Below are positions 26,750-40,190 of a stretch of DNA of 43,567 bases, in pieces (position 1 is the stretch's first letter; each line of letters starts with the position of its first letter). The notes under the pieces are model-generated. The model saw only the letters and a list, made by a program, of their open reading frames with translations, ran no database searches and had not been told where the DNA came from. The stretch is from positions 1 through 43,567 of the forward strand of contig CANKZL010000001.1 in the NCBI GenBank assembly GCA_947488385.1, given 5' to 3'. Origin of the DNA: Acidimicrobiaceae bacterium. Its GTDB lineage: Bacteria > Actinomycetota > Acidimicrobiia > Acidimicrobiales > Ilumatobacteraceae. The position numbers and the translations under genes are program-made.

Positions 26750-27934
26750 CTACTTGAGGATCTTAATTACGCGACCGGCGCCAACTGTGCGGCCACCTTC
26801 ACGAATTGCGAAGCGAAGACCTTCGTCCATGGCAATTGCTTTGCCAAGTTCAACTGTCATTACAACGTTGTCGCCAGGCATAACCATTTCTGTGCCCTTT
26901 GGCAATTCAACTGTGCCCGTTACGTCAGTTGTTCTGAAGAAGAACTGTGGTCGGTAGTTGTTGAAGAAAGGCTTATGGCGTCCGCCTTCTTCTTTCTTCA
27001 ATACGTAGACCTGACCTTCGAAGTTCGTGTGCGGGGTGATTGACCCTGGAGCACACAACACTTGGCCACGCTCAACTTCTTCTTTTTTGGTACCGCGAAG
27101 AAGCGCACCAATGTTGTCGCCTGCTTGACCTTCGTCGAGCAACTTACGGAACATTTCTACTCCGGTGCAAACAGTCTTTTGTGTGTCACGAAGACCAACG
27201 ATTTCGATTTCGTCTCCTGTGTGTACTTTGCCCTGCTCAACTTTGCCGGTGACAACAGTGCCACGACCAGTGATCGTGAATACGTCTTCAATCGGCATGA
27301 GGAATGGCTTATCAAGTTCACGCTTTGGCTCTGGGATCGACTTGTCACATGCAGCCATGAGTTCCATGATCTTTTCTTGCCAAGCAGCATCGCCTTCAAG
27401 GGCTTTGAGCGCTGACACGCGAACTACTGGGCAGTTCTTTCCGTCGAACTCGTAGGAAGTGAGCAAGTCGCGAACTTCTTCTTCAACAAGTTGCAACATT
27501 TCTTCGTCCTCAACTGAGTCTGACTTGTTGAGCGCAACCACGATGTATGGAACACCGACTTGCTTTGCGAGCAACACGTGCTCACGAGTTTGTGGCATTG
27601 GGCCGTCAGTTGCAGCTACTACCAAGATCGCACCGTCTACCTGAGCAGCACCAGTGATCATGTTCTTGATGTAGTCAGCGTGACCTGGCATGTCAACGTG
27701 TGCGTAGTGACGATTCTCTGTGTTGTACTCAATGTGAGCGATCGAGATCGTAATACCGCGAGCTTTTTCTTCTGGAGCCTTGTCGATTTGATCGAACGGC
27801 GTGTAGTCGGCAAGACCCTTGCTGGCAAGCGTCTTTGAAATTGCCGCTGTAAGAGTTGTCTTACCGTGGTCAATGTGGCCCATCGTTCCAATGTTGACGT
27901 GTGGCTTGTTGCGCTCAAATTTCGCTTTGCTCAT
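26750..27934 (-). CDS. tuf: Elongation factor Tu
   Basis: The 394-residue GTPase delivers aminoacyl-tRNA to the ribosome. G1 is GHIDHGKTT near 18-26, followed by [12 protein letters not shown] and SALKAL motifs. Domains 2 and 3 include [14 protein letters not shown] and the C-terminal [24 protein letters not shown] precedes the ATG. It follows fusA by 52 bp in the standard str order. Confidence 0.99.
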   Translation of the reverse strand: MSKAKFERNKPHVNIGTMGHIDHGKTTLTAAISKTLASKGLADYTPFDQIDKAPEEKARGITISIAHIEYNTENRHYAHVDMPGHADYIKNMITGAAQVDGAILVVAATDGPMPQTREHVLLAKQVGVPYIVVALNKSDSVEDEEMLQLVEEEVRDLLTSYEFDGKNCPVVRVSALKALEGDAAWQEKIMELMAACDKSIPEPKRELDKPFLMPIEDVFTITGRGTVVTGKVEQGKVHTGDEIEIVGLRDTQKTVCTGVEMFRKLLDEGQAGDNIGALLRGTKKEEVERGQVLCAPGSITPHTNFEGQVYVLKKEEGGRHKPFFNNYRPQFFFRTTDVTGTVELPKGTEMVMPGDNVVMTVELGKAIAMDEGLRFAIREGGRTVGAGRVIKILK

Positions 27935-27986
27935 TGTTCTTCTCTCCTGTTATCGCTGGTTACTGTTAAAACTCTGGCTTGCTCGG

Positions 27987-30071
<2,085 letters not shown>

Positions 30072-30101
30072 GGGGGTGTACCTATTAACTCGTTCTGCTG
30101 A

Positions 30102-30572
30102 TTACCAGCGGTAGTGAGCGAACGCTTTGTTCGACTCGGCCATCTTCTGCATGTCTTCGCGCTTTTTCATCGATGCGCCAAGACCATTTGAAGCGTCCAT
30201 CAATTCACTTGCAAGACATTCGGCCATTGTCTTCTCACGGCGACTGCGTGCGTTTTCAACGATCCAACGAATTGCCAATGTTGTCGCACGACGTGGTCGC
30301 ACTTCAACCGGAACTTGATATGTTGCGCCACCAACACGGCGACTGCGAACTTCTAGCGGTGGCTTCACATTGTCAACTGCGCGCTTGACTGCAGTAAGCG
30401 GCTCGGCACCCATTTTTGCTTCCATGACTTTCATTGCGTCATAAACAATTGATTCAGCGATGCTCTTTTTGCCGTGCAACATCACTTTGTTGACGATTTG
30501 AGTTACGAGCGCTGAGCGATAAACAGGATCTGCTGCGAATTCGCGACGCGCGACTGGACCTTTACGTGGCAT
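30102..30572 (-). CDS. rpsG: 30S ribosomal protein S7
   Basis: The 156-residue product starts [18 protein letters not shown] and contains the beta-hairpin sequence [27 protein letters not shown], ending in [10 protein letters not shown]7 initiates assembly of the 30S head and lies at the E site. It follows rpsL by 11 bp. Confidence 0.98.
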   Translation of the reverse strand: MPRKGPVARREFAADPVYRSALVTQIVNKVMLHGKKSIAESIVYDAMKVMEAKMGAEPLTAVKRAVDNVKPPLEVRSRRVGGATYQVPVEVRPRRATTLAIRWIVENARSRREKTMAECLASELMDASNGLGASMKKREDMQKMAESNKAFAHYRW

Positions 30573-30583
30573 AGATCAATCCT

Positions 30584-30952
30584 TTATTTCTTCTTCGCGC
30601 CGTAGCTACTGCGCGATTGCTTACGATCTTTTACGCCGGCAGCATCAAGTGCGCCGCGAATAACTTTGTAACGAACACCTGGCAAGTCACGAACACGACC
30701 ACCACGCACAAGCACGATCGAGTGCTCTTGCAAGTTGTGGCCCTCACCCGGAATATAGGCAGTAATTTCAACACCACTCGTCAAACGAACTCGAGCAACT
30801 TTGCGCAACGCTGAGTTTGGCTTCTTTGGAGTAGTCGTGAAAACGCGGGTGCACACACCACGACGTTGAGGAGAACCCTTGAGCGCAGGCGTCTTGGTCT
30901 TTGAAGACTTCGAGCTTCGACCCTGACGGATCAACTGTTGAATTGTGGGCAC
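30584..30952 (-). CDS. rpsL: 30S ribosomal protein S12 with arginine at position 88
   Basis: The 122-residue product begins with GTG, supported by an AAAGG site and by the family start [13 protein letters not shown]12 monitors decoding in the A site. The two streptomycin-determining loops are [12 protein letters not shown], with K43 unchanged, and [14 protein letters not shown], where residue 88 is arginine (codon CGT) instead of the near-universal lysine. The gene opens the str operon, 126 bp after rpoC. Confidence 0.98.
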   Translation of the reverse strand: MPTIQQLIRQGRSSKSSKTKTPALKGSPQRRGVCTRVFTTTPKKPNSALRKVARVRLTSGVEITAYIPGEGHNLQEHSIVLVRGGRVRDLPGVRYKVIRGALDAAGVKDRKQSRSSYGAKKK

Positions 30953-31078
30953 GCAAACGACCTTTTCTGAAATTGCTTTAATGAAAACTGACTACTCAAA
31001 ACCACCCCAAACGGGACAGTGAATACTACGGTTCAACGCCTCGTCTCGGCAACCTGCCAAGACTCGGCTATTGACCGT
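30953..31078 (-). promoter_or_regulatory. rpoC-rpsL spacer with hairpin
   Basis: The 126-bp spacer contains a hairpin at 31043-31063 with arms GTCTTGGCA and TGCCGAGAC (9 bp including one G-U pair) and a 3-nt loop, 15 nt beyond the rpoC stop. It could end or attenuate the rpoBC transcript, although no U-tract follows. I found no convincing promoter for rpsL. Confidence 0.45.
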
Positions 31079-34000
31079 CTATTGAGCAATCTCGCTATCT
31101 GAACCGCCGTCTAATTCGGCTGAAATGCTTGAATCAGCGACGTCTTGGACAGACTCGGTTTCAACTGTCTGCGCTACGACTTCGTCTGACTCGGCAACGA
31201 TCTCGTCAACCTGCTCATCGGCAACATAGTTACCTTGCAGGCCAGCCAAGTATGCCGCTGGGTCAGCTTCGTCGTCGCTTGAGTAATAAGGCATCGGCAC
31301 GTAATCTGGCGCGCTGACATCAAACAAGTTGTAACGATCCATTCCGGTACCGGCTGGGATCAACTTACCGATGATGATGTTTTCTTTCAGACCAACCAGG
31401 TGATCTGACTTGCCATCAATTGCGGCTTCGGTCAGTACTCGAGTCGTTTCTTGGAAAGATGCTGCCGACAACCAAGACTCAGTTGCCAACGAAGCCTTCG
31501 TGATACCCATCAACTCTGGACGACCTTCGGCTGGCTTCTTGCCTGCTTCAACAATTGCACGGTTGACGTCGCGGAAATCTTTCGAGTCCGCGCGATGACC
31601 TGGCAAGAAGTGAGTGTCGCCTGGCTCTTGAACGCTGACGCGTCGAGTCATTTGACGAACAATCAACTCGATGTGCTTGTCGTGAATCGCCACACCTTGG
31701 TCGCGATAAACCCTTTGCACTTCTTCAACGAGATACTGCTGTGTCTCACGAATACCTTTGATCTGCATCAGTTCTTTTGGATCCAATGGGCCGTCAGTGA
31801 CGCGGTCGCCCGCTTCAACATTTTGTCCATCTTTTACAAGTGGACGACTGCCGGTTGGCAAAATGATTTCGAGCTCTGCGCCTTGATCATCGATGAACTT
31901 GATTGGAATACCCTTGCCCTCGTCTTCGAGAATTCGGACAACTCCAGTTACTGGAACAAGTCGAGCAGAACCTTTTGGATTGCGTGCTTCGAAGAGTTCA
32001 ACTACTCGTGGCAAACCACCAGCGATGTCTTTTCCTGCAACACCACCTGTGTGGAAGGTACGCATGGTCAACTGAGTACCAGGCTCACCGATTGATTGAG
32101 CAGCGATTACACCTACTGCTTCACCAAGTTCGATGTCTTTGCCGGTTGCCAATGAGCGTCCGTAGCACTTTGCACAAACGCCAACTTCGGCATCGCAAGT
32201 TACAACTGAACGCACACGTACTCGTGTCACCTTCGAGTCGTTTCGCAAAGTCGCCATCTCTTCGTCGCCAACGATTGTGTTGCGTGGCATGACTGAGCCG
32301 TCTGAAAGTTCGATGTCGTTGAGCAACGCGCGACCGAACAACTTCGTCTCAAGGTAGGCACGAGTGTTGGCAGTATCTGCCCCAACGTTTTCTACCCAAA
32401 CACCAAGTGTCGTACCGCAATCGTCTTCACGAACGATCAACTCTTGAGCAACGTCATGCAAACGGCGGGTCAAATAACCCGAGTCAGCAGTACGAAGCGC
32501 AGTGTCTACAAGGCCCTTTCGAGCACCTGGAGTCGCGATGAAGTATTCAAGAGTTTGCAAGCCTTCACGGAAGTTGCTCTTGATCGGACGAGGAATCATG
32601 TCACCGCGAGGGTTGGCTACGAGACCACGCATACCTGCAATCTGACGCATCTGGGTCATGTTTCCACGAGCACCAGAGTTGATCATCATGTCGACTGGGT
32701 TGAAGCGCAATTCTTTGAATTCTTTTTCCATGGCTTGCTGAACATCTGAAGTTGCAGCAGTCCAAATTCGCACTTCTTGACTACGACGCTCACCATCGGT
32801 GATGATTCCGCGACGGAACTGGTTCTCGACTTTTTCTGCCTGCTTTTCGTAGTCGTCGAGAATGCCACGCTTGGCAACCGGCGTCTTTACGTCATCAACA
32901 GAAACTGTCAAACCTGATTGCGACGCGTAGCGATAGCAAAGGTTCTTAATCGCATCGAGAGACGAAGCAATAACAGCCTTTGGATAGTTGTCGCTGAGTC
33001 GTTCTACGATCACACCGAATTCTTTTTTCTTAACCGGTGCTGTGATGTGACCAAACTGCTTCGAGAAGTCAGCAGGCAACACTTCTTCGAACAACATGCG
33101 ACCTGCAGTTGTTTCGAAATATGTCGTACTACCGTCTTCGGCTTTTTCAAGCACCTTGATCTTGGCGTGAAGTTTGAGGCCACCCTCGTCAAGAGCGCGA
33201 GTGATCTCCCACATCGACTTGAAGACGCGACCCTCGCCGGTCAAACCAGCATCATCACGTGTCAAATAAAAGCCACCGATTACAAGGTCCTGTTGCGGTG
33301 TAACAATTGGTCGACCAGAAGCTGGTGACAAAATGTTGTTCGCCGAAAGCATCAAAACTCGTGCTTCTGCTTGCGCTTCAACTGAGAGCGGCAAGTGAAC
33401 TGCCATTTGGTCACCGTCGAAGTCGGCGTTGAACGCTGTACATACGAGTGGGTGCAAGTGAATTGCTTTGCCCTCAACAAGTACTGGCTCGAACGCTTGA
33501 ATTCCGAGGCGGTGCAAAGTCGGCGCGCGGTTAAGCAACACCGGATGTTCTTTGATCACTTCTTCAAGCACGTCCCAAACTTGCGGACGACGACGCTCAA
33601 CCATGCGCTTGGCAGACTTGATGTTCTGCGCAAGTTGCTGATCAGCAAGTCGCTTCATTACGAATGGTTTGAACAATTCGAGTGCCATCAACTTTGGCAA
33701 ACCACATTGCTGAAGTCGCAGAGTTGGTCCGGCCACGATTACTGAACGACCCGAGTAGTCAACGCGCTTGCCCAACAAGTTCTGACGGAATCGACCTTGC
33801 TTGCCCTTCAAGCCATCTGAAAGCGACTTGAGTGGACGGTTACCCGGACCACTTACAGGGCGACCACGACGACCGTTGTCGAACAACGCGTCGGCTGCTT
33901 CTTGCAACATTCGCTTTTCGTTGTTGACGATGATCTCTGGCGCACCCAATTCGAGCAGGCGGCTCAAACGGTTGTTGCGGTTGATCACACGTCGGTAAAG

Positions 34001-35116
34001 GTCGTTTAAGTCTGAAGTTGCAAAGCGACCACCGTCAAGTTGCACCATCGGGCGCAACTCTGGCGGAATCACTGGAATCACATCAAGGATCATCGCTTTT
34101 GGATTGTTGACCAATCGCGCATCGCTGTCGCGACGGTTGAACGAAGCAACAATCTTCAAACGCTTAATCGCTTTTTGCTTGCGCTGTGTCGAGAGCGGCT
34201 TGCCGTTCAAACCGTTCATGATTGCGTCGCGCAAAATTACTTCTTCGGAATCAAAGTCGATTGTGTCGATCAGCACCTTGATCGCTTCTGCACCAGTACC
34301 ACCAGTGAAATAATCTTCGTAGCGATCCTTGATTTCACGCCAAAGTTCTTCGTCGTCAATGATCATTCGTGGATGAAGCTTTTGGAAGGTTTCAAACGCA
34401 CGCTCGAGACGGTCGAGATCTTTCGTGTGTCGATCACCGATCATCTGAATGTCTTTGTCGATCAACTTCTGGCGCGCACGAATGTCGCTCTCTTTTGCGC
34501 CATCTTTTTCAAGCTGCTTAAGTTCTGCCTCGGCGTCTTTCTGACGCAACTTGATCTCTTTTTCGCGTTGCTTGACCATCAATTCACGGTCTTCGAGATA
34601 TTCTTTTTCGAGATCTGGCATTTCTTCGTGGCGCTTGTCAACATTGACTTCGCTTACCAACCACGCAGCAAAGTAAATAACTTTTTCAAGCTGTTTTGCT
34701 TTGATTTCTTCGCGCGACTCTAAACCGCCGAGCAAATATGCCAACCAGCTACGTGTACCGCGGAGATACCAAATGTGCACTACCGGTGCAGCAAGTTCGA
34801 TGTGGCCCATGCGCTCACGTCGAACTTTTGAACGAGTTACTTCAACGCCGCACTTTTCGCAGATGATGCCCTTGAAACGAACGCGCTTGTACTTACCGCA
34901 ATAGCATTCCCAGTCGCGGGTTGGTCCGAAGATTTTTTCGCAGAACAGACCGTCGCGCTCAGGGCGCAATGTTCGGTAGTTGATGGTCTCTGGCTTCTTA
35001 ACTTCGCCACGCGACCAGTTGCGGATGTCATCGGCAGTTGCCAAACCGATGCGCAATTGCTGGAAGCTGTTGATGTCCAACTTGCGCTTGTTGTCGTCGA
35101 TTACTACATCTGACAT
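31079..35116 (-). CDS. rpoC: DNA-directed RNA polymerase subunit beta-prime
   Basis: The 1345-residue subunit has the N-terminal zinc ribbon C71, C73, C86, C89 and the active-site magnesium loop NADFDGDQ at 563-570. Between about 140 and 255 lies a highly charged coiled-coil insertion ([20 protein letters not shown] region) typical of actinobacterial RpoC. A second zinc cluster appears near [11 protein letters not shown]. The last ~45 residues are acidic. It follows rpoB by 37 bp. Confidence 0.99.
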   Translation of the reverse strand: MSDVVIDDNKRKLDINSFQQLRIGLATADDIRNWSRGEVKKPETINYRTLRPERDGLFCEKIFGPTRDWECYCGKYKRVRFKGIICEKCGVEVTRSKVRRERMGHIELAAPVVHIWYLRGTRSWLAYLLGGLESREEIKAKQLEKVIYFAAWLVSEVNVDKRHEEMPDLEKEYLEDRELMVKQREKEIKLRQKDAEAELKQLEKDGAKESDIRARQKLIDKDIQMIGDRHTKDLDRLERAFETFQKLHPRMIIDDEELWREIKDRYEDYFTGGTGAEAIKVLIDTIDFDSEEVILRDAIMNGLNGKPLSTQRKQKAIKRLKIVASFNRRDSDARLVNNPKAMILDVIPVIPPELRPMVQLDGGRFATSDLNDLYRRVINRNNRLSRLLELGAPEIIVNNEKRMLQEAADALFDNGRRGRPVSGPGNRPLKSLSDGLKGKQGRFRQNLLGKRVDYSGRSVIVAGPTLRLQQCGLPKLMALELFKPFVMKRLADQQLAQNIKSAKRMVERRRPQVWDVLEEVIKEHPVLLNRAPTLHRLGIQAFEPVLVEGKAIHLHPLVCTAFNADFDGDQMAVHLPLSVEAQAEARVLMLSANNILSPASGRPIVTPQQDLVIGGFYLTRDDAGLTGEGRVFKSMWEITRALDEGGLKLHAKIKVLEKAEDGSTTYFETTAGRMLFEEVLPADFSKQFGHITAPVKKKEFGVIVERLSDNYPKAVIASSLDAIKNLCYRYASQSGLTVSVDDVKTPVAKRGILDDYEKQAEKVENQFRRGIITDGERRSQEVRIWTAATSDVQQAMEKEFKELRFNPVDMMINSGARGNMTQMRQIAGMRGLVANPRGDMIPRPIKSNFREGLQTLEYFIATPGARKGLVDTALRTADSGYLTRRLHDVAQELIVREDDCGTTLGVWVENVGADTANTRAYLETKLFGRALLNDIELSDGSVMPRNTIVGDEEMATLRNDSKVTRVRVRSVVTCDAEVGVCAKCYGRSLATGKDIELGEAVGVIAAQSIGEPGTQLTMRTFHTGGVAGKDIAGGLPRVVELFEARNPKGSARLVPVTGVVRILEDEGKGIPIKFIDDQGAELEIILPTGSRPLVKDGQNVEAGDRVTDGPLDPKELMQIKGIRETQQYLVEEVQRVYRDQGVAIHDKHIELIVRQMTRRVSVQEPGDTHFLPGHRADSKDFRDVNRAIVEAGKKPAEGRPELMGITKASLATESWLSAASFQETTRVLTEAAIDGKSDHLVGLKENIIIGKLIPAGTGMDRYNLFDVSAPDYVPMPYYSSDDEADPAAYLAGLQGNYVADEQVDEIVAESDEVVAQTVETESVQDVADSSISAELDGGSDSEIAQ

Positions 35117-35153
35117 GTTGATGCCAACCCTTTCAAAGTGCTGCGATTAATCA

Positions 35154-38100
35154 TTAGAAAGCCTTCTCTCGGCGACGCTCACGCTCGCGGTCATCTGCAT
35201 CAGAACCGCGTTCGTTGCGGCTGATATCGATGCCAAGTTCGCGCACTGCAGTGAAGACTTCTTCGTCGAGATCTGTGAGCTCAACTTGCTTGCCTTCATG
35301 CGAAATAACTTCTACGTCGAGACAAAGTGCTTGCATTTCTTTCATCAACACTTTGAAACTTTCTGGAATACCAGGCTCTGGAATGTTGTCGCCCTTGACG
35401 ATTGCTTCGTACACGCGAACACGTCCGAGTACGTCATCGCTCTTGATTGTCAAGAGTTCTTGCAAGCAATACGCAGCGCCGTAGGCCTCGAGTGCCCACA
35501 CTTCCATTTCGCCGAATCGCTGGCCACCGAATTGCGCTTTGCCACCAAGTGGTTGCTGCGTGATCATCGAGTATGGACCAGTTGAACGAGCGTGAATCTT
35601 GTCGTCAACCAAGTGGTTGAGCTTCAAGATGTACATGTATCCAACTGTGATTGGGTTGTCGTATGGCAAACCTGTGCGACCGTTGCGCAAAACTGTTTTG
35701 CCATCGGTGCCGATCATTCGCTTGCCGTCTACTGATTCTGGGTTCAAGTTCTTGAGAATTGACTGAATCGTTGGGTGTGAACCGGCTTGATCGTCTTCGT
35801 CCCAATGTGCACCGTCGAATACTGGTGTTGAGATGAAAGTTGCCGGCGGTGTGGATGGACGAGTCTTTGACTCTGTTCCGCGAATCGGGTTCGCGCCCAC
35901 AGCCTTCTGGTTCTTCTCGTCGTACCAACCCCATCTCGCGCAATAGCCAAGGTGGGCTTCGAGTACCTGACCGATGTTCATTCGGCTTGGTACACCAAGT
36001 GGATTCAAGATGATGTCTACAGGCGTTCCGTCTTCAAGATATGGCATGTCTTCGACAGGCAGAATCTTGGAGATAACACCCTTGTTTCCGTGACGCCCCG
36101 CGAGCTTGTCGCCGACGCTGATTTTGCGCTTTTGCGCCACGTGAATTTTTACGATTTGGTTTACACCTGGTGGCAACTCATCGCCTGGTTCGTCATCGCC
36201 TTCGGCAGCGCGCTTGAGAACTTTGACGTCAATAACTTTGCCACCTTCACCGTGTGGAACTTTAAGTGATGTGTCACGAACTTCTTTTGACTTCTCACCG
36301 AAAATTGCGCGCAACAAACGCTCTTCAGGTGTCAGTTCGGTTTCTCCCTTTGGAGTCACCTTGCCGACAAGAACGTCGCCAGGTCCTACTTCTGCGCCGA
36401 CGCGAATGATTCCGCGATCGTCGAGGTCGGCAAGAATTTCTTCCGACAGGTTTGGAATGTCACGGCTGATTTCTTCTGCACCAAGTTTTGTGTCTCGGGC
36501 ATCAACTTCGTATTCGTGAATGTGAATTGAAGTGAGCACGTCTTCTTTGACGAGACGCTCTGACAAAATGATTGCGTCTTCGAAGTTGTAGCCCTCCCAT
36601 GGCATCAGCGCCACGAGCAAGTTCTTACCTAACGCAAGTTCGCCTTCGTCAGTGCTTGGACCGTCAGCAAGAAGGTCGCCCTTCTTGATTTTCTGTCCTT
36701 CTTTGACGCGAACAATTTGGTTGATGCAAGTGTCTTGGTTTGAACGCAAGAACTTATACAACTTGTGTTCGTGTTCACGCTTCGGCAGGTTTTCGTACTT
36801 GACAACAATTGTCGCGCCAGTAATTGACTCGACAACACCGTCATCTTTTGCCAAAACCAAGTCGGCTCCATCGCGTGCAGCACGGGCTTCAACACCGGTA
36901 CCGATGTATGGCGCTTCGGCACGAATCAACGGCACTGCTTGACGTTGCATGTTTGCACCCATCAACGCACGGTTTGCATCGTCGTGTTCAAGGAACGGAA
37001 TCAACGCAGTTGCGATTGAAACAATCTGCTTTGGTGAAACGTCGATGAAGTCAACTTCTGCCGGCGTTACGTAACCGATGTCTGTAGTCGCGCCGAAGAA
37101 GCTTTCTGCTTCAAGCATCTTCTTGAGGTCTTCCAAACTTGCTGCCTGTGGTGATCGACGCACAAGAACGCGCTCGTCACGCAAACGACCGTCTGGCAAA
37201 ATTGGAGTGTTGGCCTGTGCAACGACGTAATTTTCTTCTTCGTCAGCTGCCATGTATTTGATCTCGTTGGTGACGATGCCACCCTTTACGCGACGGTATG
37301 GCGTCTCGATGAAACCGAATGGATTCACTCGGGCATATGTCGAAAGTGCACCGATAAGACCAATGTTCGGACCTTCTGGTGTCTCAATTGGACACATACG
37401 GCCGTAGTGCGAGAAGTGAACGTCTCGAACTTCGAAACCTGCTCGCTCGCGGCTAAGACCACCAGGTCCAAGTGCCGAAAGGCGACGACGATGGGTCAAA
37501 CCCGACAATGGGTTGACTTGGTCCATGAACTGCGACAATTGCGATGTTCCGAAGAACTCTTTGATCGCCGCCACTACTGGGCGAACGTTGATCAAAGTCT
37601 GTGGCGAAATCGCCTCAGAGTCTTGGGTCGTCATGCGCTCGCGAACCACGCGCTCCATTCGTGAAAGACCGATACGAACTTGGTTCTGAATCAACTCGCC
37701 TACCGAACGAATACGACGGTTTGCAAAGTGATCTTGGTCGTCAAGTCGATAGCCCGGCTCTTGCTTTACGAGATGCAACATGTAGCTGATCGTCGCCAAA
37801 ACTTCGCAACGACTCAAAACATCTTGGTCTTCGGCTGGTAAATCGAGTTTGCCAAGTTCTGGCCCAACTTTGAGGCCGAACATTTCTTGAATCTTCTTCA
37901 ACTCGCCACCGAGTTTGCGATTCAACTTGTAGCGACCTACGCGTGACAAGTTGTATCGAACACCGAAGAATGCTTGTTCGAAATAAACACGTGCCGCTTC
38001 AACGTTCTGTGGCTCGCTTGGTCGGGCGCGCTTGTAAATTTCAAGAAGTGCTTCTTCGCGTGTTGGCGCGATTACTTTTTCACGACGCCACTGATCTTCA

Positions 38101-38789
38101 AGGAAGTCAAAGTAATTGACAAAGCGATCGATGAACCCTGGAGCGTTCAACTCGTCGTAGCCGAGTGCACGAATGATCGTGAAGATGCCCATGCGACGCT
38201 TGCGAGCAACACGAGTTCCTGCAGTTACTTCTTTGCCCGGTTTGTGCTCAACATCGAACTCAAGCCACTCTCCGCGACTTGGATGGATTGTTCCTTTTAC
38301 AAGTTGGTACTTCGACAAGTTACGCAAACGAAAGCGCTCACCTGGTTCGAAGATTACGCCTGGCGAACGCACCAGCTGACTAACAACAACACGCTCGGTG
38401 CCGTTGATGATGAAAGTTCCCTTGTCGGTCATCTTTGGGAAGTCACCGATAAAGACGGTCTGCTCTTTGATTTCGCCAGTTGGGCGGTTCAAGAACTTTG
38501 CCTTCACGAACTTTGGCACCGAATAAGTCATGTCACGATCGCGACACTCGGCCTCAGTGAATTTTGGTTTTGGATTTAAATCAGCATCATCTGGATCGAA
38601 AGTGAGTTCAAGCTGCAAGTCATCGCTGACACCTTTAACTGGGGAAATATCTTCAAAGACCTCTCGCAACCCCTCGGTGAGAAACCACTCGAAACTTTCG
38701 CGTTGTACGCCAATTAAGTTTGGGATTTCCATTGCATCGGAAAGTGTTGCGAACGAATAGCGTTCGCGTGCATCAGCACGAAGGGCCAC
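35154..38789 (-). CDS. rpoB: DNA-directed RNA polymerase subunit beta
   Basis: I set the start at the GTG that reads [20 protein letters not shown], giving 1211 residues, because AGGAG lies 7 nt upstream; a TTG ten codons earlier (38819) lacks a good site. The rifampicin region contains [26 protein letters not shown], with the main resistance positions (D516, H526 and S531 in E. coli numbering) unaltered and V at 518. The C-terminus with [22 protein letters not shown] is canonical. Confidence 0.98.
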   Translation of the reverse strand: MALRADARERYSFATLSDAMEIPNLIGVQRESFEWFLTEGLREVFEDISPVKGVSDDLQLELTFDPDDADLNPKPKFTEAECRDRDMTYSVPKFVKAKFLNRPTGEIKEQTVFIGDFPKMTDKGTFIINGTERVVVSQLVRSPGVIFEPGERFRLRNLSKYQLVKGTIHPSRGEWLEFDVEHKPGKEVTAGTRVARKRRMGIFTIIRALGYDELNAPGFIDRFVNYFDFLEDQWRREKVIAPTREEALLEIYKRARPSEPQNVEAARVYFEQAFFGVRYNLSRVGRYKLNRKLGGELKKIQEMFGLKVGPELGKLDLPAEDQDVLSRCEVLATISYMLHLVKQEPGYRLDDQDHFANRRIRSVGELIQNQVRIGLSRMERVVRERMTTQDSEAISPQTLINVRPVVAAIKEFFGTSQLSQFMDQVNPLSGLTHRRRLSALGPGGLSRERAGFEVRDVHFSHYGRMCPIETPEGPNIGLIGALSTYARVNPFGFIETPYRRVKGGIVTNEIKYMAADEEENYVVAQANTPILPDGRLRDERVLVRRSPQAASLEDLKKMLEAESFFGATTDIGYVTPAEVDFIDVSPKQIVSIATALIPFLEHDDANRALMGANMQRQAVPLIRAEAPYIGTGVEARAARDGADLVLAKDDGVVESITGATIVVKYENLPKREHEHKLYKFLRSNQDTCINQIVRVKEGQKIKKGDLLADGPSTDEGELALGKNLLVALMPWEGYNFEDAIILSERLVKEDVLTSIHIHEYEVDARDTKLGAEEISRDIPNLSEEILADLDDRGIIRVGAEVGPGDVLVGKVTPKGETELTPEERLLRAIFGEKSKEVRDTSLKVPHGEGGKVIDVKVLKRAAEGDDEPGDELPPGVNQIVKIHVAQKRKISVGDKLAGRHGNKGVISKILPVEDMPYLEDGTPVDIILNPLGVPSRMNIGQVLEAHLGYCARWGWYDEKNQKAVGANPIRGTESKTRPSTPPATFISTPVFDGAHWDEDDQAGSHPTIQSILKNLNPESVDGKRMIGTDGKTVLRNGRTGLPYDNPITVGYMYILKLNHLVDDKIHARSTGPYSMITQQPLGGKAQFGGQRFGEMEVWALEAYGAAYCLQELLTIKSDDVLGRVRVYEAIVKGDNIPEPGIPESFKVLMKEMQALCLDVEVISHEGKQVELTDLDEEVFTAVRELGIDISRNERGSDADDRERERRREKAF

Positions 38790-38819
38790 GAGTGTACTCC
38801 TAGTGTTAGAAATTGGCAA

Positions 38820-38982
38820 GCAGGAAAATTAAAGTGAAATGCCCACTTGGAAGTTTTTGAGAACTACTTCGAGGGCAATGCACGGCGGTCTACGAGCCTA
38901 TCGGTGAATAAGTAAAACTCACCAACCCGCAGACCAAAATGCACGGTCGGCGTCCGGAGACCCGGACGCCAAGACCGAGTTA
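38820..38982 (-). promoter_or_regulatory. rplL-rpoB intergenic region
   Basis: The 163-bp region begins with the hairpin listed separately, just after rplL. Farther on, TTGGTG and TAGGCT lie 19 nt apart (38895-38925), a weak promoter-like pair. In other bacteria this joint sets the ratio of ribosomal protein to polymerase by attenuation or processing; that role is inferred here. Confidence 0.4.
38944..38977 (-). terminator. Strong hairpin after rplL (attenuator or processing site)
   Basis: The arms GGCGTCCGG and CCGGACGCC pair perfectly over 9 bp around a 4-nt loop. They are extended by CGGTC and GACCG across a 2-nt bulge, for 14 bp in all. It starts 6 nt after the rplL stop. Only a weak TTTT follows 4 nt later, so partial termination or RNase cleavage is more likely than full termination. 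Confidence 0.6.
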
Positions 38983-39363
38983 TTACGCGAGTTCGACGGT
39001 TGCGCCGGCTTCTTCAAGCTTGGCTTTCGCCTTAGCGGCGTCGTCCTTGCTGGCCTTTTCCAAAACTGGCTTTGGTGCACCGTCAACGAGATCTTTGGCT
39101 TCTTTGAGGCCAAGAGATGTGAGTTCGCGAACTGCCTTGATAACGGCGATCTTCTGCGCGCCGCCATCTTTCAAGATGACTGTGAACTCGTCCTTCTCGG
39201 CGCCTGCGTCGGCAGCTGGTGCTGCTCCGCCTGCTGCGGCAACTGCCACTGGGGCTGCTGCTGTTACGCCGAACTTCTCTTCGAATGCCGAAAGAAGATC
39301 TTTGAGCTCAAGAACCGTAAGTTCTGAGATTCCGTCAAGAATCTGATCTTTTGTAAGTGCCAT
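38983..39363 (-). CDS. rplL: 50S ribosomal protein L7/L12
   Basis: The 126-residue stalk protein has an N-terminal dimerisation helix ([20 protein letters not shown]), an alanine-rich hinge near 45-60, and the C-terminal domain with [27 protein letters not shown] that recruits GTPase factors. It lies 58 bp after rplJ, across an AT-rich spacer with a GGAG site. Confidence 0.98.
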   Translation of the reverse strand: MALTKDQILDGISELTVLELKDLLSAFEEKFGVTAAAPVAVAAAGGAAPAADAGAEKDEFTVILKDGGAQKIAVIKAVRELTSLGLKEAKDLVDGAPKPVLEKASKDDAAKAKAKLEEAGATVELA

Positions 39364-39421
39364 TTCTATTTCTCCTTTTATTTTTTAGTTAATTTTGTTT
39401 TTGTTTAGTTGTAGTAAATCT

Positions 39422-39949
39422 CTAGGCCGCTTCACGCTGTTCAACGAGTGCCTTGAGGGCATACGCGGTCTTGCGTGGCAAGGCGGCGAACATGTTTGCG
39501 GTCTTTGTAAGTGGTGCTTGCAACATGCCAGCGAATTGAGCGAGCATGACTTCGCGTGGTGGAAGATCGGCAAGCGCCTTGAGTTCTTTCGCGCTAATTG
39601 CTTTGCCGGCGACTACTCCACCCATCAAAACAAGTAGTGGATTTTCTTTGGCATGGTTGCGAAGAACTTTTGCAACCGCCGAGGCGTCGCCGTTCACAAA
39701 AGTGATCGCTGCAGGGCCCTTCAAGAATTCTTCGAGCTCTGCGTAGCCAGATTCACGGGCAGCAAAACGCGCAAGTGTGTTTTTGTAAACCTTGTATTCG
39801 GCACCAAGCGGACGAAGTGCGCGACGCAACGTAGCCAACGAACCCACTGTCATTCCGCGATATTCAGTAATAATTGCGGCATTCGAAGCAGCGAGTTTTG
39901 CGCTCACTTCTTTTACTACTGCAATTTTCTCTGCGGTTGCATTTGCCAT
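39422..39949 (-). CDS. rplJ: 50S ribosomal protein L10
   Basis: I place the start at MANATAEKIAVVKEVSAKL, giving 175 residues, the usual L10 length; the frame upstream lies within the leader RNA region and does not look like L10. The core contains ITEYRGMTVGSLATLRRALRPLGAEYKVYKNTLARFAA. L10 anchors L7/L12 to the stalk. The ribosome-binding site is weak (AGAAAG), which fits control through the leader. Confidence 0.97.
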   Translation of the reverse strand: MANATAEKIAVVKEVSAKLAASNAAIITEYRGMTVGSLATLRRALRPLGAEYKVYKNTLARFAARESGYAELEEFLKGPAAITFVNGDASAVAKVLRNHAKENPLLVLMGGVVAGKAISAKELKALADLPPREVMLAQFAGMLQAPLTKTANMFAALPRKTAYALKALVEQREAA

Positions 39950-40190
39950 AAAACGATGAACTTTCTGATTTGACAATGCTCGGGTGCTCAACGCAGTGCG
40001 GAACAACCCAGCGCGAAAATCGCGACTAGATACATTCACCTCGTTTGGCGAACCATTGCTGATTCATTATCTGAAAAGAATCTTTCAGACCAAATTTCTG
40101 CGGTGGGCAACCTTCACATTGCTGTGACTGCTGCTTAACTCACTTCTAACGAATATTGACGATATCGGGCATTAAACCCACTTACCAACG
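39950..40190 (-). promoter_or_regulatory. rplJ leader region (candidate L10-responsive leader)
   Basis: The 241 nt between the glycosyltransferase stop and the L10 ATG carry three clear hairpins in the minus-strand RNA. They are TCACA/TGTGA closing a GCAA tetraloop (40114-40127), TCTGAAA/TTTCAGA with a 6-nt loop (40070-40089), and CGCGA/TCGCG with a 3-nt loop (40012-40024). L10 or the L10-L12 complex binds such leaders to autoregulate in other bacteria. I could not match the known consensus by eye. Confidence 0.5.

Noticed and set aside
30953-31030. TTGAGT-like -35 as promoter of the str operon.
   Set aside because: No acceptable -10 lies 16-19 nt downstream, so I do not call a promoter.
38790-38819. 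TTG start for rpoB ten codons upstream.
   Set aside because: The later GTG has AGGAG at ideal spacing, while the TTG has no good site and the added residues include the ribosome-binding sequence itself.
39950-40039. Extension of rplJ by 30 codons upstream.
   Set aside because: The family N-terminus begins at MANATAEK; the upstream residues overlap the structured leader and show no L10 similarity.
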